Below are positions 10,820 to 19,448 of a stretch of 37,436 bases of DNA, piece after piece. Both the position numbers and the translations under genes were made by a program. Location of the stretch: the NCBI GenBank assembly GCA_020850775.1, contig JADZEA010000127.1, positions 1-37,436 on the forward strand, written 5' to 3'. The stretch is from a bacterium (GTDB lineage: Bacteria > CLD3). The stretch's first letter is position 1; the number at the start of each line of letters is the position of its first letter. A model generated the notes under the pieces. It made no database searches and was not told where the DNA came from. It worked only from the letters and a program-made list of their open reading frames with translations.

Positions 10820-11566
10820 TTGGAGAAAATGGCTTACAACGAAGAAATGAACTTTTGGGACCATCTTGAGGAATTACGTTTTACAATTATTCGTGTAATT
10901 GTTGGGATTTTAGTTGGAATGCTTGTCTGCTACTTTTTTGGCGATGAGATTATTAAATTTTTAATCAAACCTTACGTTGAACACACAGGAAACAAAGTTG
11001 TAAATCTAAGACCAACAGAAGGTTTTGTAACGAAACTTGAGGTTTCAGCGATTGCAGGTTTTTTTTTAGCTTTTCCTTACGTGCTTTTAGAAATCTGGAA
11101 ATTTATTGCTCCCGGTCTTTACGCTGAAGAAAAAAAAATGATTTTTCCCGTAATTTTTTTTGCAACCCTTTTATTTTTTGGTGGCGGAGCGTTTGGTTAC
11201 TTTAACTTAAATTTTGCTTTTGATTTTCTGACTGATTTTGAAATCAATGATTACACACAAAATAGTTTTTCACTAAACGAAACTGTAAGTTTTATCTCAA
11301 GGTTTTTGCTGGCTTTTGCAATTTCTTTCCAGGAGCCAATCGTAATTTTTATTCTCGCAAAAATAGGAATTGCTACTCCTGAATTTTTGAGGCAAAAACG
11401 AAAGTATGCTTTTGTAATCATTTTAATTGTTGCTGCAATCATTACTCCGACAACTGACCCCTTTACATTTTTAATGATGGCTTTGCCACTTCAGGTGCTT
11501 TACGAAGTGAGTATTTTTGTTGCCGGAAGAGTGAACCCAAAAACTAAAGATGAAAGTTCGGAATAA
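10820..11566 (+). CDS. tatC: Sec-independent protein translocase TatC (start may be the second ATG at 10829)
   Basis: ORF 248 aa; MNFWDHLEELRFTIIR, multiple TM segments, RKYAFVIILIVAAIITPTTDPFTFLMMALPLQVLYEVSI. Confidence 0.96.
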   Translation: MEKMAYNEEMNFWDHLEELRFTIIRVIVGILVGMLVCYFFGDEIIKFLIKPYVEHTGNKVVNLRPTEGFVTKLEVSAIAGFFLAFPYVLLEIWKFIAPGLYAEEKKMIFPVIFFATLLFFGGGAFGYFNLNFAFDFLTDFEINDYTQNSFSLNETVSFISRFLLAFAISFQEPIVIFILAKIGIATPEFLRQKRKYAFVIILIVAAIITPTTDPFTFLMMALPLQVLYEVSIFVAGRVNPKTKDESSE

Positions 11567-11627
11567 TTTTGGTAATTACTAAATTTTTATTTAACTTAAA
11601 ATTTACTTTTAATTTGTGAGGTTTAAA

Positions 11628-11825
11628 ATGTTTGGATTAGGAGTTCCTGAATTAGCAGTGATTGGCTTAATAATTTTTGTTCTTTTTGGCGGGAAAAAAA
11701 TTCCTGAATTAATGCAAGGGCTTGGAAAAGGGATTAAAGAGTTTAAAAAAGCTTCAAAAGATGTTCAGGACGATTTGCAAAAATCTATTGACGACGAACC
11801 ACTGAAAAAAATAGGAGAGAAGTAA
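11628..11825 (+). CDS. tatA: Twin-arginine translocase TatA/E-family subunit (ATG start at 11628; the ORF track starts at GTG 11616)
   Basis: [47 protein letters not shown] helix plus FGxxKxPEL and amphipathic helix. Confidence 0.95.
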   Translation: MFGLGVPELAVIGLIIFVLFGGKKIPELMQGLGKGIKEFKKASKDVQDDLQKSIDDEPLKKIGEK

Positions 11826-11827
11826 GT

Positions 11828-13213
11828 TTGTTATTTTTTCTTGAAGACGATTCTGTAAAAACAACTGTAAAAAAATACCTTACAAGAATTGAAAACAATA
11901 AAAAACTAAACGCTTTTATTACTGTTTGTGGTGATTATGCTTTGGAACAAGCAGAAAAAGTTGACGCAAAAATCCAAAATGGAAATGCGGGAAAACTTGC
12001 CGGACTTGTAATTTCAGTAAAAGATTTGATTTGTGTTGAAGGTATCAAAACAACAGCAGCTTCAAAAATCCTTGAGAATTTTGTCCCGCCTTACGACGCA
12101 ACTTTAATTAAAAAACTAAAAAATGAAGACGCAGTAATTATTGGAAAAAACAACTTGGATGAGTTCGCGATGGGTTCTTCAAACGAAACTTCTGCTTTTG
12201 GCAAAGTTTTGCACCCTTTGGATAATTCTTTAATTCCCGGCGGTTCAAGTGGAGGTTCTGTCGTTGCTGTTGCTTCTGAACTTGTGAGGGCTTCGCTTGG
12301 CTCTGATACCGGAGGTTCAATCCGCCAACCTGCAGCTTTTTGTGGAACTGTTGGTTTAAAGCCAACTTACGGCAGAGTCTCGCGTTTTGGAGTTGTTGCT
12401 TTTGCTTCTTCTTTTGACCAGGTCGGACCAATCGGAAAAACAGTTGAAGACGTTGCAAGAGTTATGGAAGTTATCGCCGGAAAAGATGTTTTTGACTCAA
12501 CTTCATCGCCAGAACCTGTTCCTGATTACACACAATTTTTAAAGCAAGATGTTAAAGGCTTGAAAGTTGGAGTAATTAAGGAATTTTTTACTGAAGGACT
12601 TGACGAAGAAATCAAAAATTCAGTTCTGACTTCAATTGAAAAACTTAGAGAAAACGGTGCAGAAATTGAAGAAATTTCTTTTCCGTTTTTAAAATACGGA
12701 GTTGCAGTTTACTACATTTTAACCACGGCAGAGGCTTCAGCAAACCTTGCCCGTTACGACGGAATTCGTTACGGTTACAGAAGTAAAAACGCAAAAGACT
12801 TGAACGAACTCTACGTTAAATCAAGAAGTGAAGGTTTTGGGGCAGAAGTTAAGCGAAGAATTATGCTTGGAACTTACGTTTTGTCTTCGGGTTACTACGA
12901 TGCTTACTACTCAAAAGGTCAAAAAGTTAGAACAGTGATGAAAAAGGAAATGGCAAAACTTTTTGAAAAATTTGATTGTTTGATTGCTCCGACAACTCCG
13001 ACGCTTCCCTTCAAAGCAGGTGAAAAAGTTGATAATCCTTTGGCAATGTACTTGAACGATGTTTACACAATTCCTGCAAATCTTGTCGGAATTCCGAGCT
13101 TAAACATTCCTTGTGGAAAAGCTAAAAATGGCTTGCCAATTGGCTTACAAGTGATGGCAAAAGCTTTTGACGAAGGAATGGTTTTCAGAGTTGGTAATTT
13201 TTTGATGAGTTGA
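11828..13213 (+). CDS. gatA: Asp-tRNA(Asn)/Glu-tRNA(Gln) amidotransferase subunit A (TTG start)
   Basis: ORF 461 aa; GLVISVKDLICVEG (catalytic Lys), GKNNLDEFAMGSSNETSAFG, PGGSSGGSVVAVA, SLGSDTGGSIRQPAAFCG. Confidence 0.96.
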   Translation: MLFFLEDDSVKTTVKKYLTRIENNKKLNAFITVCGDYALEQAEKVDAKIQNGNAGKLAGLVISVKDLICVEGIKTTAASKILENFVPPYDATLIKKLKNEDAVIIGKNNLDEFAMGSSNETSAFGKVLHPLDNSLIPGGSSGGSVVAVASELVRASLGSDTGGSIRQPAAFCGTVGLKPTYGRVSRFGVVAFASSFDQVGPIGKTVEDVARVMEVIAGKDVFDSTSSPEPVPDYTQFLKQDVKGLKVGVIKEFFTEGLDEEIKNSVLTSIEKLRENGAEIEEISFPFLKYGVAVYYILTTAEASANLARYDGIRYGYRSKNAKDLNELYVKSRSEGFGAEVKRRIMLGTYVLSSGYYDAYYSKGQKVRTVMKKEMAKLFEKFDCLIAPTTPTLPFKAGEKVDNPLAMYLNDVYTIPANLVGIPSLNIPCGKAKNGLPIGLQVMAKAFDEGMVFRVGNFLMS

Positions 13214-13276
13214 AAAGAAATTGTCAGAATCTAATTTTTTTGTGTTCTGAGTTTATTTTTCACTTAAAGACACACA

Positions 13277-14572
13277 CTACTTTCCGTTTTCAAGTTTTAA
13301 AACCCCTCTTGGGCAAACGGCAGCGCAAATTCCACAGCCAACACAAGAAGCACGTAAAATATTTTCTTGTCTTTGTGCGTAAAGGCGAACATCAATTCCC
13401 ATTTCACAATAAGTTGAACAATTGCCACAAGAAATGCACTGGCTTCCGTTTGTAGTAATTCTGAAACGTGAAAAATACTTTTGCAAAATCCCTAAAATTG
13501 CAGCCATCGGACAACCAAAACGGCACCAAACACGACTTCCCATTATTGGATAAAACCCAACTCCAATCACTCCTGAAAATGCTGAACCTATCAAAAATCC
13601 ATAAGTTGATTGAAAATTTGCGGATAAATTTCCTAAAATTTCACCTCCAAAAGAAAAGTTTAGCCATAAAAGAGAAGTTGTCAGAACCACAAAAACAAGA
13701 ATTGAATAAATCATCACACGTTCAATTTTCCAAGCCTTCAAAGACTTGTCAGAAAGTTGTCTGTACGGGTCGCCAAGTGTCTCTGCAAGTCCTCCACAAC
13801 CACAAACCCACGAACAGTACCAACGTTTTCCGTAAAAATAAGTCAGGATTGGAGTCGCAACAAAAGTCATCACAATTCCCCAAAAAACCATAAAAACTCC
13901 CAAACCTCCTTCGTGGCTCAAAAGATTTTGGATGTCGCTTGGATAAAGTGAGTAAGGTCTGAGTGGCCAAAAATAAGTAAAATAAAAATCAGGTTGGTTC
14001 AGGCTTTTTAAAATGCCTGGAATTAAAAATGCAAATCCAAGCTGGAAAAACATCACCGAACTTGTGCGTAAAATTTGGTAGTTGTTGTGTCTGTACCTGA
14101 TAATCATCCGCGTTCCCATTACCAAAACCGCAAGCGTGTAAAAAGTTCCGTACAAAAACCATTGGTCAGCTACAGAATTTCGTAAAAACAAACTCAAAGG
14201 GTCAACAAGTTTAATCCAATTTTGCAAAAACTCTGGAAACCAATAAAGCAAAATGTAAAATCCTGTAATCAAAATTCCAACAATCCAGGCAAGTGTTCCT
14301 TTTGAAGTCATCGAAGCAAAAAAGATTCCGTTGTTTTTAATTCCTTCGGGTTTTTCTCTAAAGTGTGGAACAAGGTAAAAAAATCCTCCGACAGTTGCTA
14401 AACCAATGCTTAAAAGAAAAAATAAAAGTGGCTTTTCGTTTGTGAAACCTGTTGCACTGACCAAAAGCACAAGCAAACCAATTGAGAAAAGTGCCAAACC
14501 TGTTTTTTTGATTGGTTTTTCAGTTTCAAAACTTTCTTTAAAATCGTAAGTTTTGCTTGAAGCAGAATCCAT
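13277..14572 (-). CDS. Membrane-bound 4Fe-4S polyferredoxin (NapH/MauN/Fer4_5-like)
   Basis: ORF 431 aa; several TM segments; WYCSWVCGCGG and VWCRFGCPMAAILG; C-terminal CISCGNCSTYC and CVGCGICAAVCPRG clusters. Confidence 0.85.
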   Translation of the reverse strand: MDSASSKTYDFKESFETEKPIKKTGLALFSIGLLVLLVSATGFTNEKPLLFFLLSIGLATVGGFFYLVPHFREKPEGIKNNGIFFASMTSKGTLAWIVGILITGFYILLYWFPEFLQNWIKLVDPLSLFLRNSVADQWFLYGTFYTLAVLVMGTRMIIRYRHNNYQILRTSSVMFFQLGFAFLIPGILKSLNQPDFYFTYFWPLRPYSLYPSDIQNLLSHEGGLGVFMVFWGIVMTFVATPILTYFYGKRWYCSWVCGCGGLAETLGDPYRQLSDKSLKAWKIERVMIYSILVFVVLTTSLLWLNFSFGGEILGNLSANFQSTYGFLIGSAFSGVIGVGFYPIMGSRVWCRFGCPMAAILGILQKYFSRFRITTNGSQCISCGNCSTYCEMGIDVRLYAQRQENILRASCVGCGICAAVCPRGVLKLENGK

Positions 14573-14589
14573 AAAATTCCTTTCTTTGT

Positions 14590-15921
14590 CTAATCAAAAA
14601 GTTGTGCAAAAAAACCTTTTTTGCCTTTTAGAATTAATTTTTTCTCGTTTTCCTGATTATAAAATTCAATTAATTCCTGCCCATAAGTTTCAAAAAATTC
14701 CGGGTCAAAGTACGCTTCACCCAAGTTTTCTAAAACGTACTCAACGGTTCGTTTTTCAGCAATCCATTTTTCAAAGGTTTTGTGCCGAAACCTGATTCCA
14801 AAAGAGTTCATTCCGGTAATTTCGTGTTTGTTTTCGCCATAAACCAAGCGAATACAATGCTTTCCATCCTTGTGTTCCCAATAAAGTGTCTTTTCACCTT
14901 CACGTAAAACATTTGCAACAAAGCCATAAGTCTGGTATTCAATGTCAAAAAATTTCGCAGAGTTGAACCAAATTCCCCTTTCGTACTTTGTTCTTTCCCC
15001 ACAAATTGTTTTTGCAAGTGCCTGAGCCTGCATTTTTCCTGTGTACCAAAGTTGCTCAAACCTGTTTTTTTCACCTTCAACTTTGATTTCTGCACAATCT
15101 CCCGCAGAATAAACGTCAGGAATGTTTGTTTCAAGAAAATCATTGACCAAAACCCCGCGGTTTGTTTCAATTTTTGATTTTTTTACAACGTCAATGTTTG
15201 GTGAAACTCCAGCCGTCAAAGCAACAAACTGGCAAGGGATTTCTTCTCCTGAAGTTGTTAGAATTGCTCTGACTTTACCGTTTTCATTTGCTAAAATTTC
15301 CTTGAGTTCAGTTTGTAAACGCAAGCTAAGTTTGTTTTCAAGAATGTGTTTTCCGACTAAAATTGCCTCTTCTTTTGGTAAAATATTTCCCCAATAAAAT
15401 TTTTCACGGACAAGAAAAGTTACGTGAATTTTTCTTGAGTGAAGCATTTCCGCAACTTCAATTCCAATCAAACCTCCACCGATAATTACAGCGTGAGAAA
15501 TTCCTTTTGTGTTTTTTTCCATCAAATCAAGGTCTTGTTTTGAGTAAAACCCCTGAACTCCGTCTGAATTTTCACCTTTCCAACCAAATTTATTGCTCTT
15601 GGAACCTGTTGCAACAACAAGTTTATCGTAATAAATTTTTTGGTTGTTGTCTGTAAAAAGTGTTTTTGTGTCTGTGTCAATTTCTGTAACGTGAGAAAAA
15701 ACAAGTTCAATTCTGTTCTTTTCCCAAAACCAGTCTTCGTAAGGTTTTGTGTGTTCGTACCTCATTTGTCCCATAAAAATGTACATCAAAGCAGTTCTTG
15801 AAAAAAAATATTTTGTCTCACCGGAAATCACAGTGATTTTTATTTTACTGTCTGTTTTGCGAACTTCACGGGCAACTGTTGTTCCTGTAACACCGTTTCC
15901 GATGATTACCAAGTGAGCCAT
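14590..15921 (-). CDS. FAD-dependent NAD(P)H pyridine nucleotide-disulfide oxidoreductase
   Basis: ORF 443 aa; MAHLVIIGNGVTGTTVAREVR, YDKLVVATGSKS, HAVIIGGGLIGIEVAEMLHSRKIHVTFLVRE, NIPDVYSAGDCAEI. Confidence 0.88.
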   Translation of the reverse strand: MAHLVIIGNGVTGTTVAREVRKTDSKIKITVISGETKYFFSRTALMYIFMGQMRYEHTKPYEDWFWEKNRIELVFSHVTEIDTDTKTLFTDNNQKIYYDKLVVATGSKSNKFGWKGENSDGVQGFYSKQDLDLMEKNTKGISHAVIIGGGLIGIEVAEMLHSRKIHVTFLVREKFYWGNILPKEEAILVGKHILENKLSLRLQTELKEILANENGKVRAILTTSGEEIPCQFVALTAGVSPNIDVVKKSKIETNRGVLVNDFLETNIPDVYSAGDCAEIKVEGEKNRFEQLWYTGKMQAQALAKTICGERTKYERGIWFNSAKFFDIEYQTYGFVANVLREGEKTLYWEHKDGKHCIRLVYGENKHEITGMNSFGIRFRHKTFEKWIAEKRTVEYVLENLGEAYFDPEFFETYGQELIEFYNQENEKKLILKGKKGFFAQLFD

Positions 15922-16083
15922 AAAAAATTTTACCTCTTTGAATTTGGGAAAATGTAACGTTTACCTTTTTAATTTTATGCCAAAGAAAACACCTTTTTTC
16001 CTGAAAAAATACCTGAAAAAAGTTTAAGTAAGCACTTCACTAAAAAATTTAATTAAGTTTACTCAAAAAAAATTAGCTAAAAA

Positions 16084-17730
16084 ATGCAAACCAAAGAACT
16101 TTTTACCTTACTTTTCAAAGAAAAAAAACTGCTTTTTCTACTTGTTTTCTGCCTTTTAATTTATGGATTTTTCAGCAGTTTGGCGATTTGGAGCGTTTCA
16201 CCTCTTTTTTCTGTCCTTTTTGAAAAGGAAATTGTCTTTACCAAAGTTGGGGCTTTTAACCCCAAAAATTTGCTTTTTTCTTTCCTCTCACAAGACAAAA
16301 AAAAACTTGTTGGTGAAGTTGCTTTTTTGATTCTTACCTTATTTTTACTCCGAAATATTTTTGCTTTTTGTTCTGATTTTTGCTTCACTTTGCTTAGCGA
16401 AAAACTTGCTTTCAGCCTTCGTAAACAAGTTTTTAAAAGCCTTCTGCAAAATCATTTTTCCTACTTTGAAACCGTTACAACCGGAGAAAATATTTCAAAA
16501 GTTACAAGCGACGTTGAAAAAATCAGAGACACAATTTTCCAAAATTTCGTGGTTTTTTTAAGAGAGCCGATTTTGGCAATTTCTTACCTTTTTGTTGTAG
16601 TCTGGATTTCACCAAAACTCACTTTCTTAGCTTTTTCCACTTCAATTTTCAGCCTTTTGTTGATTGTTTTCCTCAGCAAAAAATTAAAAACTTTTGGCAA
16701 ACTTGCTCAGGAAAAATTCGCAAAAATCACGCAAACAACAAAAGAAAGTTTTGACGGAATTCTCATTTTTAAAGCCTTTCAAAGCGGGAATTTCATTTTT
16801 GGCAAGTTTTCCGAACAATTAAAAAGTTATTTTTTGCTTCGTAAAAAATTAATTTTCAGGCAAAGTTTAGCTTCACCACTTTCGGAATTTCTGGGAATTT
16901 CAGCACTAACTTTTGTGCTTTTTTCGGGAAGTTACGAAGTGCTTGAAACCAAAACTTTGAGTGCTGACGAATTCGTAGTTTTTTTGCTTGGACTTTTTGA
17001 ACTGATGAGTCCAATCAAAAAATTAAGCCAGACAAATGCACTTTTTCAGGAAGGAAAAGGAGTTCTCAAGCAACTAAAACTGACAAACCAACAGTTCCAA
17101 AAAGTAAAGCTGACAGTTCCAAAACTAAAAGAAATTCGTTTTGAAAAAGTGAGTTTCAAGTATCCGCAAAGCGAAAATTTTGTTTTTACTGATTTTGATT
17201 TTACACTTGAAACAGGAAAAATTAAAGTTCTACAAAGCCCAAACGGAACAGGAAAAACGACTTTGGTAAAATTACTTTTAGGACTTTTAAAGCCAACTTC
17301 AGGTGAAATTTCAGCTTTTTCAAAAGAAGGAAAAACTTTTGGTGTTGACTGCAGTTTTTTCAGTTTGGTTCCGCAAGAAGTGAAACTTTTTGATTTTTCT
17401 TTGGAAGAAAATTTGACTTTCGGAGAAAAACTTGACTTGGCAAAAGCAGAGAAAATCTTTGAAATTCTTGGTTTAACGGCAGTTTTGGAAAAATTACCAA
17501 AAGGTTTGCAAACTAATGCCGGGGACCTTGGAAACAATTTTTCGGGTGGAGAAAAGCAAAAATTCTCACTTGCAAGAGGTTTACTCAGAGAAACAGAAGT
17601 TTTGATTCTTGACGAACCAACAACTTACCTTGACAAAAAAACCATTGATTCTTTGCTTACTTTTTTGGAAACTCAGAAGTGGTTTTCAATGGTTTTATTG
17701 ATTTCACACAGTCAAAAAATGAAAGAGTAA
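16084..17730 (+). CDS. ABC transporter, fused permease and ATP-binding protein (MsbA-like exporter)
   Basis: ORF 548 aa; N-terminal TM domain; Walker A SPNGTGKTTL, signature NNFSGGEKQKFSLARGLL, Walker B VLILDEPTT, H-switch LLISHS. Confidence 0.93.
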   Translation: MQTKELFTLLFKEKKLLFLLVFCLLIYGFFSSLAIWSVSPLFSVLFEKEIVFTKVGAFNPKNLLFSFLSQDKKKLVGEVAFLILTLFLLRNIFAFCSDFCFTLLSEKLAFSLRKQVFKSLLQNHFSYFETVTTGENISKVTSDVEKIRDTIFQNFVVFLREPILAISYLFVVVWISPKLTFLAFSTSIFSLLLIVFLSKKLKTFGKLAQEKFAKITQTTKESFDGILIFKAFQSGNFIFGKFSEQLKSYFLLRKKLIFRQSLASPLSEFLGISALTFVLFSGSYEVLETKTLSADEFVVFLLGLFELMSPIKKLSQTNALFQEGKGVLKQLKLTNQQFQKVKLTVPKLKEIRFEKVSFKYPQSENFVFTDFDFTLETGKIKVLQSPNGTGKTTLVKLLLGLLKPTSGEISAFSKEGKTFGVDCSFFSLVPQEVKLFDFSLEENLTFGEKLDLAKAEKIFEILGLTAVLEKLPKGLQTNAGDLGNNFSGGEKQKFSLARGLLRETEVLILDEPTTYLDKKTIDSLLTFLETQKWFSMVLLISHSQKMKE

Positions 17731-17877
17731 AAAATTAATTGAGAGAAAAAAATACCCTTCAGGCACACAAAATCCATTAAGCCGGCGTTTTCCAAAAACC
17801 ATTCACCTCTTTTTTAATTCTTAATTTTTTAATCACAAATTCTTTTCGTAAATTCGCTTCAAAAAAAAGGTGCAAAA

Positions 17878-19440
17878 TTGAACACGATTTTAGCGACAGA
17901 CCCCGTAAACGAAAAGGTTGTCAGGGATTTTACTGAAAAAACAGGAATTGAAATTCACCAAAAAACTTCTCTGACTGAAGAAGAATTGTTAAAAGAAATC
18001 GCAAACTACAAGTTTCTGGTTGTTCGCAGCGGAACACAAGTTACAAAAAAAGTCATTGAAGCAGGAAAAAAGCTAAAAATCATTGCCCGTGCAGGAGTTG
18101 GCGTTGACAATGTTGACACAAAAGCAGCAAGTTCAGCAGGAATTTTGGTGATTAATGCTCCGGACGGAAACACGGTTTCAGCAGCAGAACACACTTTAGC
18201 CTTGATTTTATCAAGTGCGAGAAACATTCCTCAAGCTCACCAAAGCCTCGTTTCAGGAAAGTGGGAACGAAAAAACGGCTTTGAACTCAATGAAAAAACC
18301 ATCGGAATCGTTGGCTTTGGAAAAATCGGACGTGAAGTCGCAAAACGTTCGCTTTCTTTTGGGATGAAAGTTCTTGCTTTTGACCCGTTTTTATCGCTTG
18401 AAGTTGCTGAAAAGCTAAAAGTTAAGCCGGCAACTTTGGAAGAAATTTGGGAAAACGCAGAAATTATCACGCTTCACGTTCCGCAAAACAAACAAACTGA
18501 AGGAATGATTAACAAGGAAACTTTCGCAAAACTCAGGAAAAAACCACTGCTTGTAAACTGTGCGAGAGGAAAATTAATCAACCAAAATGATTTGATTGAA
18601 GCACTTAAAACGGGAAAAATCCGCGGAGTTGCGCTTGATGTTTTCCCAACTGAACCACCAGAACCAACGGAGCTTTTCACACTTCCAAACGCTGTTCTGA
18701 CTCCTCACCTTGGAGCTTCAACGGTTGAAGCGAGCAAAAACGTAACGGCTTCAGTTCTTGACGAAATTGCCCTTTACGTCAAAACTGGAAGTGTTTTGAA
18801 TGCTGTAAACTCACCAATTTCGGATTTAACTTTGCTGACGAGCCTGAAAACTTTGCTTTCGCTTTCTGAAAACATTGGAGTTTTGGGGAACAAGCTCAGC
18901 GAAAAATTCCCGAAAAGGTTAAAAGTCAGTTACTTCGGTAAGGTTTCTGAACTCAAGCCAATCGCCTGTGCTTTTTTGGTTGGTTTTTTCAAGGAAACGA
19001 ACGACGTGAACTACTTTAATGTTTTTCCGCTTTGCAGCGAAAAGGGAATTGAAATTGTTGAAGAACTGGTTCAGACTACAGGGAACTTTGACGTTTTGCG
19101 TGTTGAAATCGAAAGCGAAGACGAAAAAATTGTGATTGAAGGAAGTTTGCTTACCGAAGACCATCCAAAAATTTTAAGAATTAATGGTTTTGAGTTTGAG
19201 TTTGAGCCAAAGGGAGAGATTGTTTTGATTGAAAACAGCGACATTCCGGGCGTTATCGGAAAAATTGGAATGACTTTAGCGGAAAAAAATGTAAACATTG
19301 CGGAGTTCAGGCTTGCACGAAACCCAAATTCACCAAACGCAATGGCTGTTTTGAAAATTGATTCTGAGGCAAACACTGAAATTCTTGAGGCACTGAAAAA
19401 GATTAACGGAGTCAAATCCGTGAAACAAATTAAATTTTAA
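17878..19440 (+). CDS. serA: D-3-phosphoglycerate dehydrogenase (TTG start; C-terminal ACT domain)
   Basis: ORF 520 aa; GRAGVGVDNVDTKAAS, TIGIVGFGKIGREVAKR, CARGKLINQNDLIEAL, TPHLGASTVEA, C-terminal DIPGVIGKIGMTLAEKNVNIAEF. Confidence 0.94.
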   Translation: MNTILATDPVNEKVVRDFTEKTGIEIHQKTSLTEEELLKEIANYKFLVVRSGTQVTKKVIEAGKKLKIIARAGVGVDNVDTKAASSAGILVINAPDGNTVSAAEHTLALILSSARNIPQAHQSLVSGKWERKNGFELNEKTIGIVGFGKIGREVAKRSLSFGMKVLAFDPFLSLEVAEKLKVKPATLEEIWENAEIITLHVPQNKQTEGMINKETFAKLRKKPLLVNCARGKLINQNDLIEALKTGKIRGVALDVFPTEPPEPTELFTLPNAVLTPHLGASTVEASKNVTASVLDEIALYVKTGSVLNAVNSPISDLTLLTSLKTLLSLSENIGVLGNKLSEKFPKRLKVSYFGKVSELKPIACAFLVGFFKETNDVNYFNVFPLCSEKGIEIVEELVQTTGNFDVLRVEIESEDEKIVIEGSLLTEDHPKILRINGFEFEFEPKGEIVLIENSDIPGVIGKIGMTLAEKNVNIAEFRLARNPNSPNAMAVLKIDSEANTEILEALKKINGVKSVKQIKF

Positions 19441-19448
19441 GGGAAAAA

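Noticed and set aside
11828-13213. GatA looked slightly short at the C-terminus (ends ...FRVGNFLMS)
   Set aside because: All catalytic motifs are present, and end-length variation is common in this family; no in-frame continuation is visible.
10820-13213. tatC-tatA-gatA as a novel functional cluster
   Set aside because: Each gene is a standard housekeeping gene; close co-orientation alone does not support a functional link.
15922-16083. AT-rich intergenic region that might hide a small RNA or tRNA
   Set aside because: No cloverleaf, no clear hairpin beyond A/T tracts; a divergent promoter region is a sufficient explanation.
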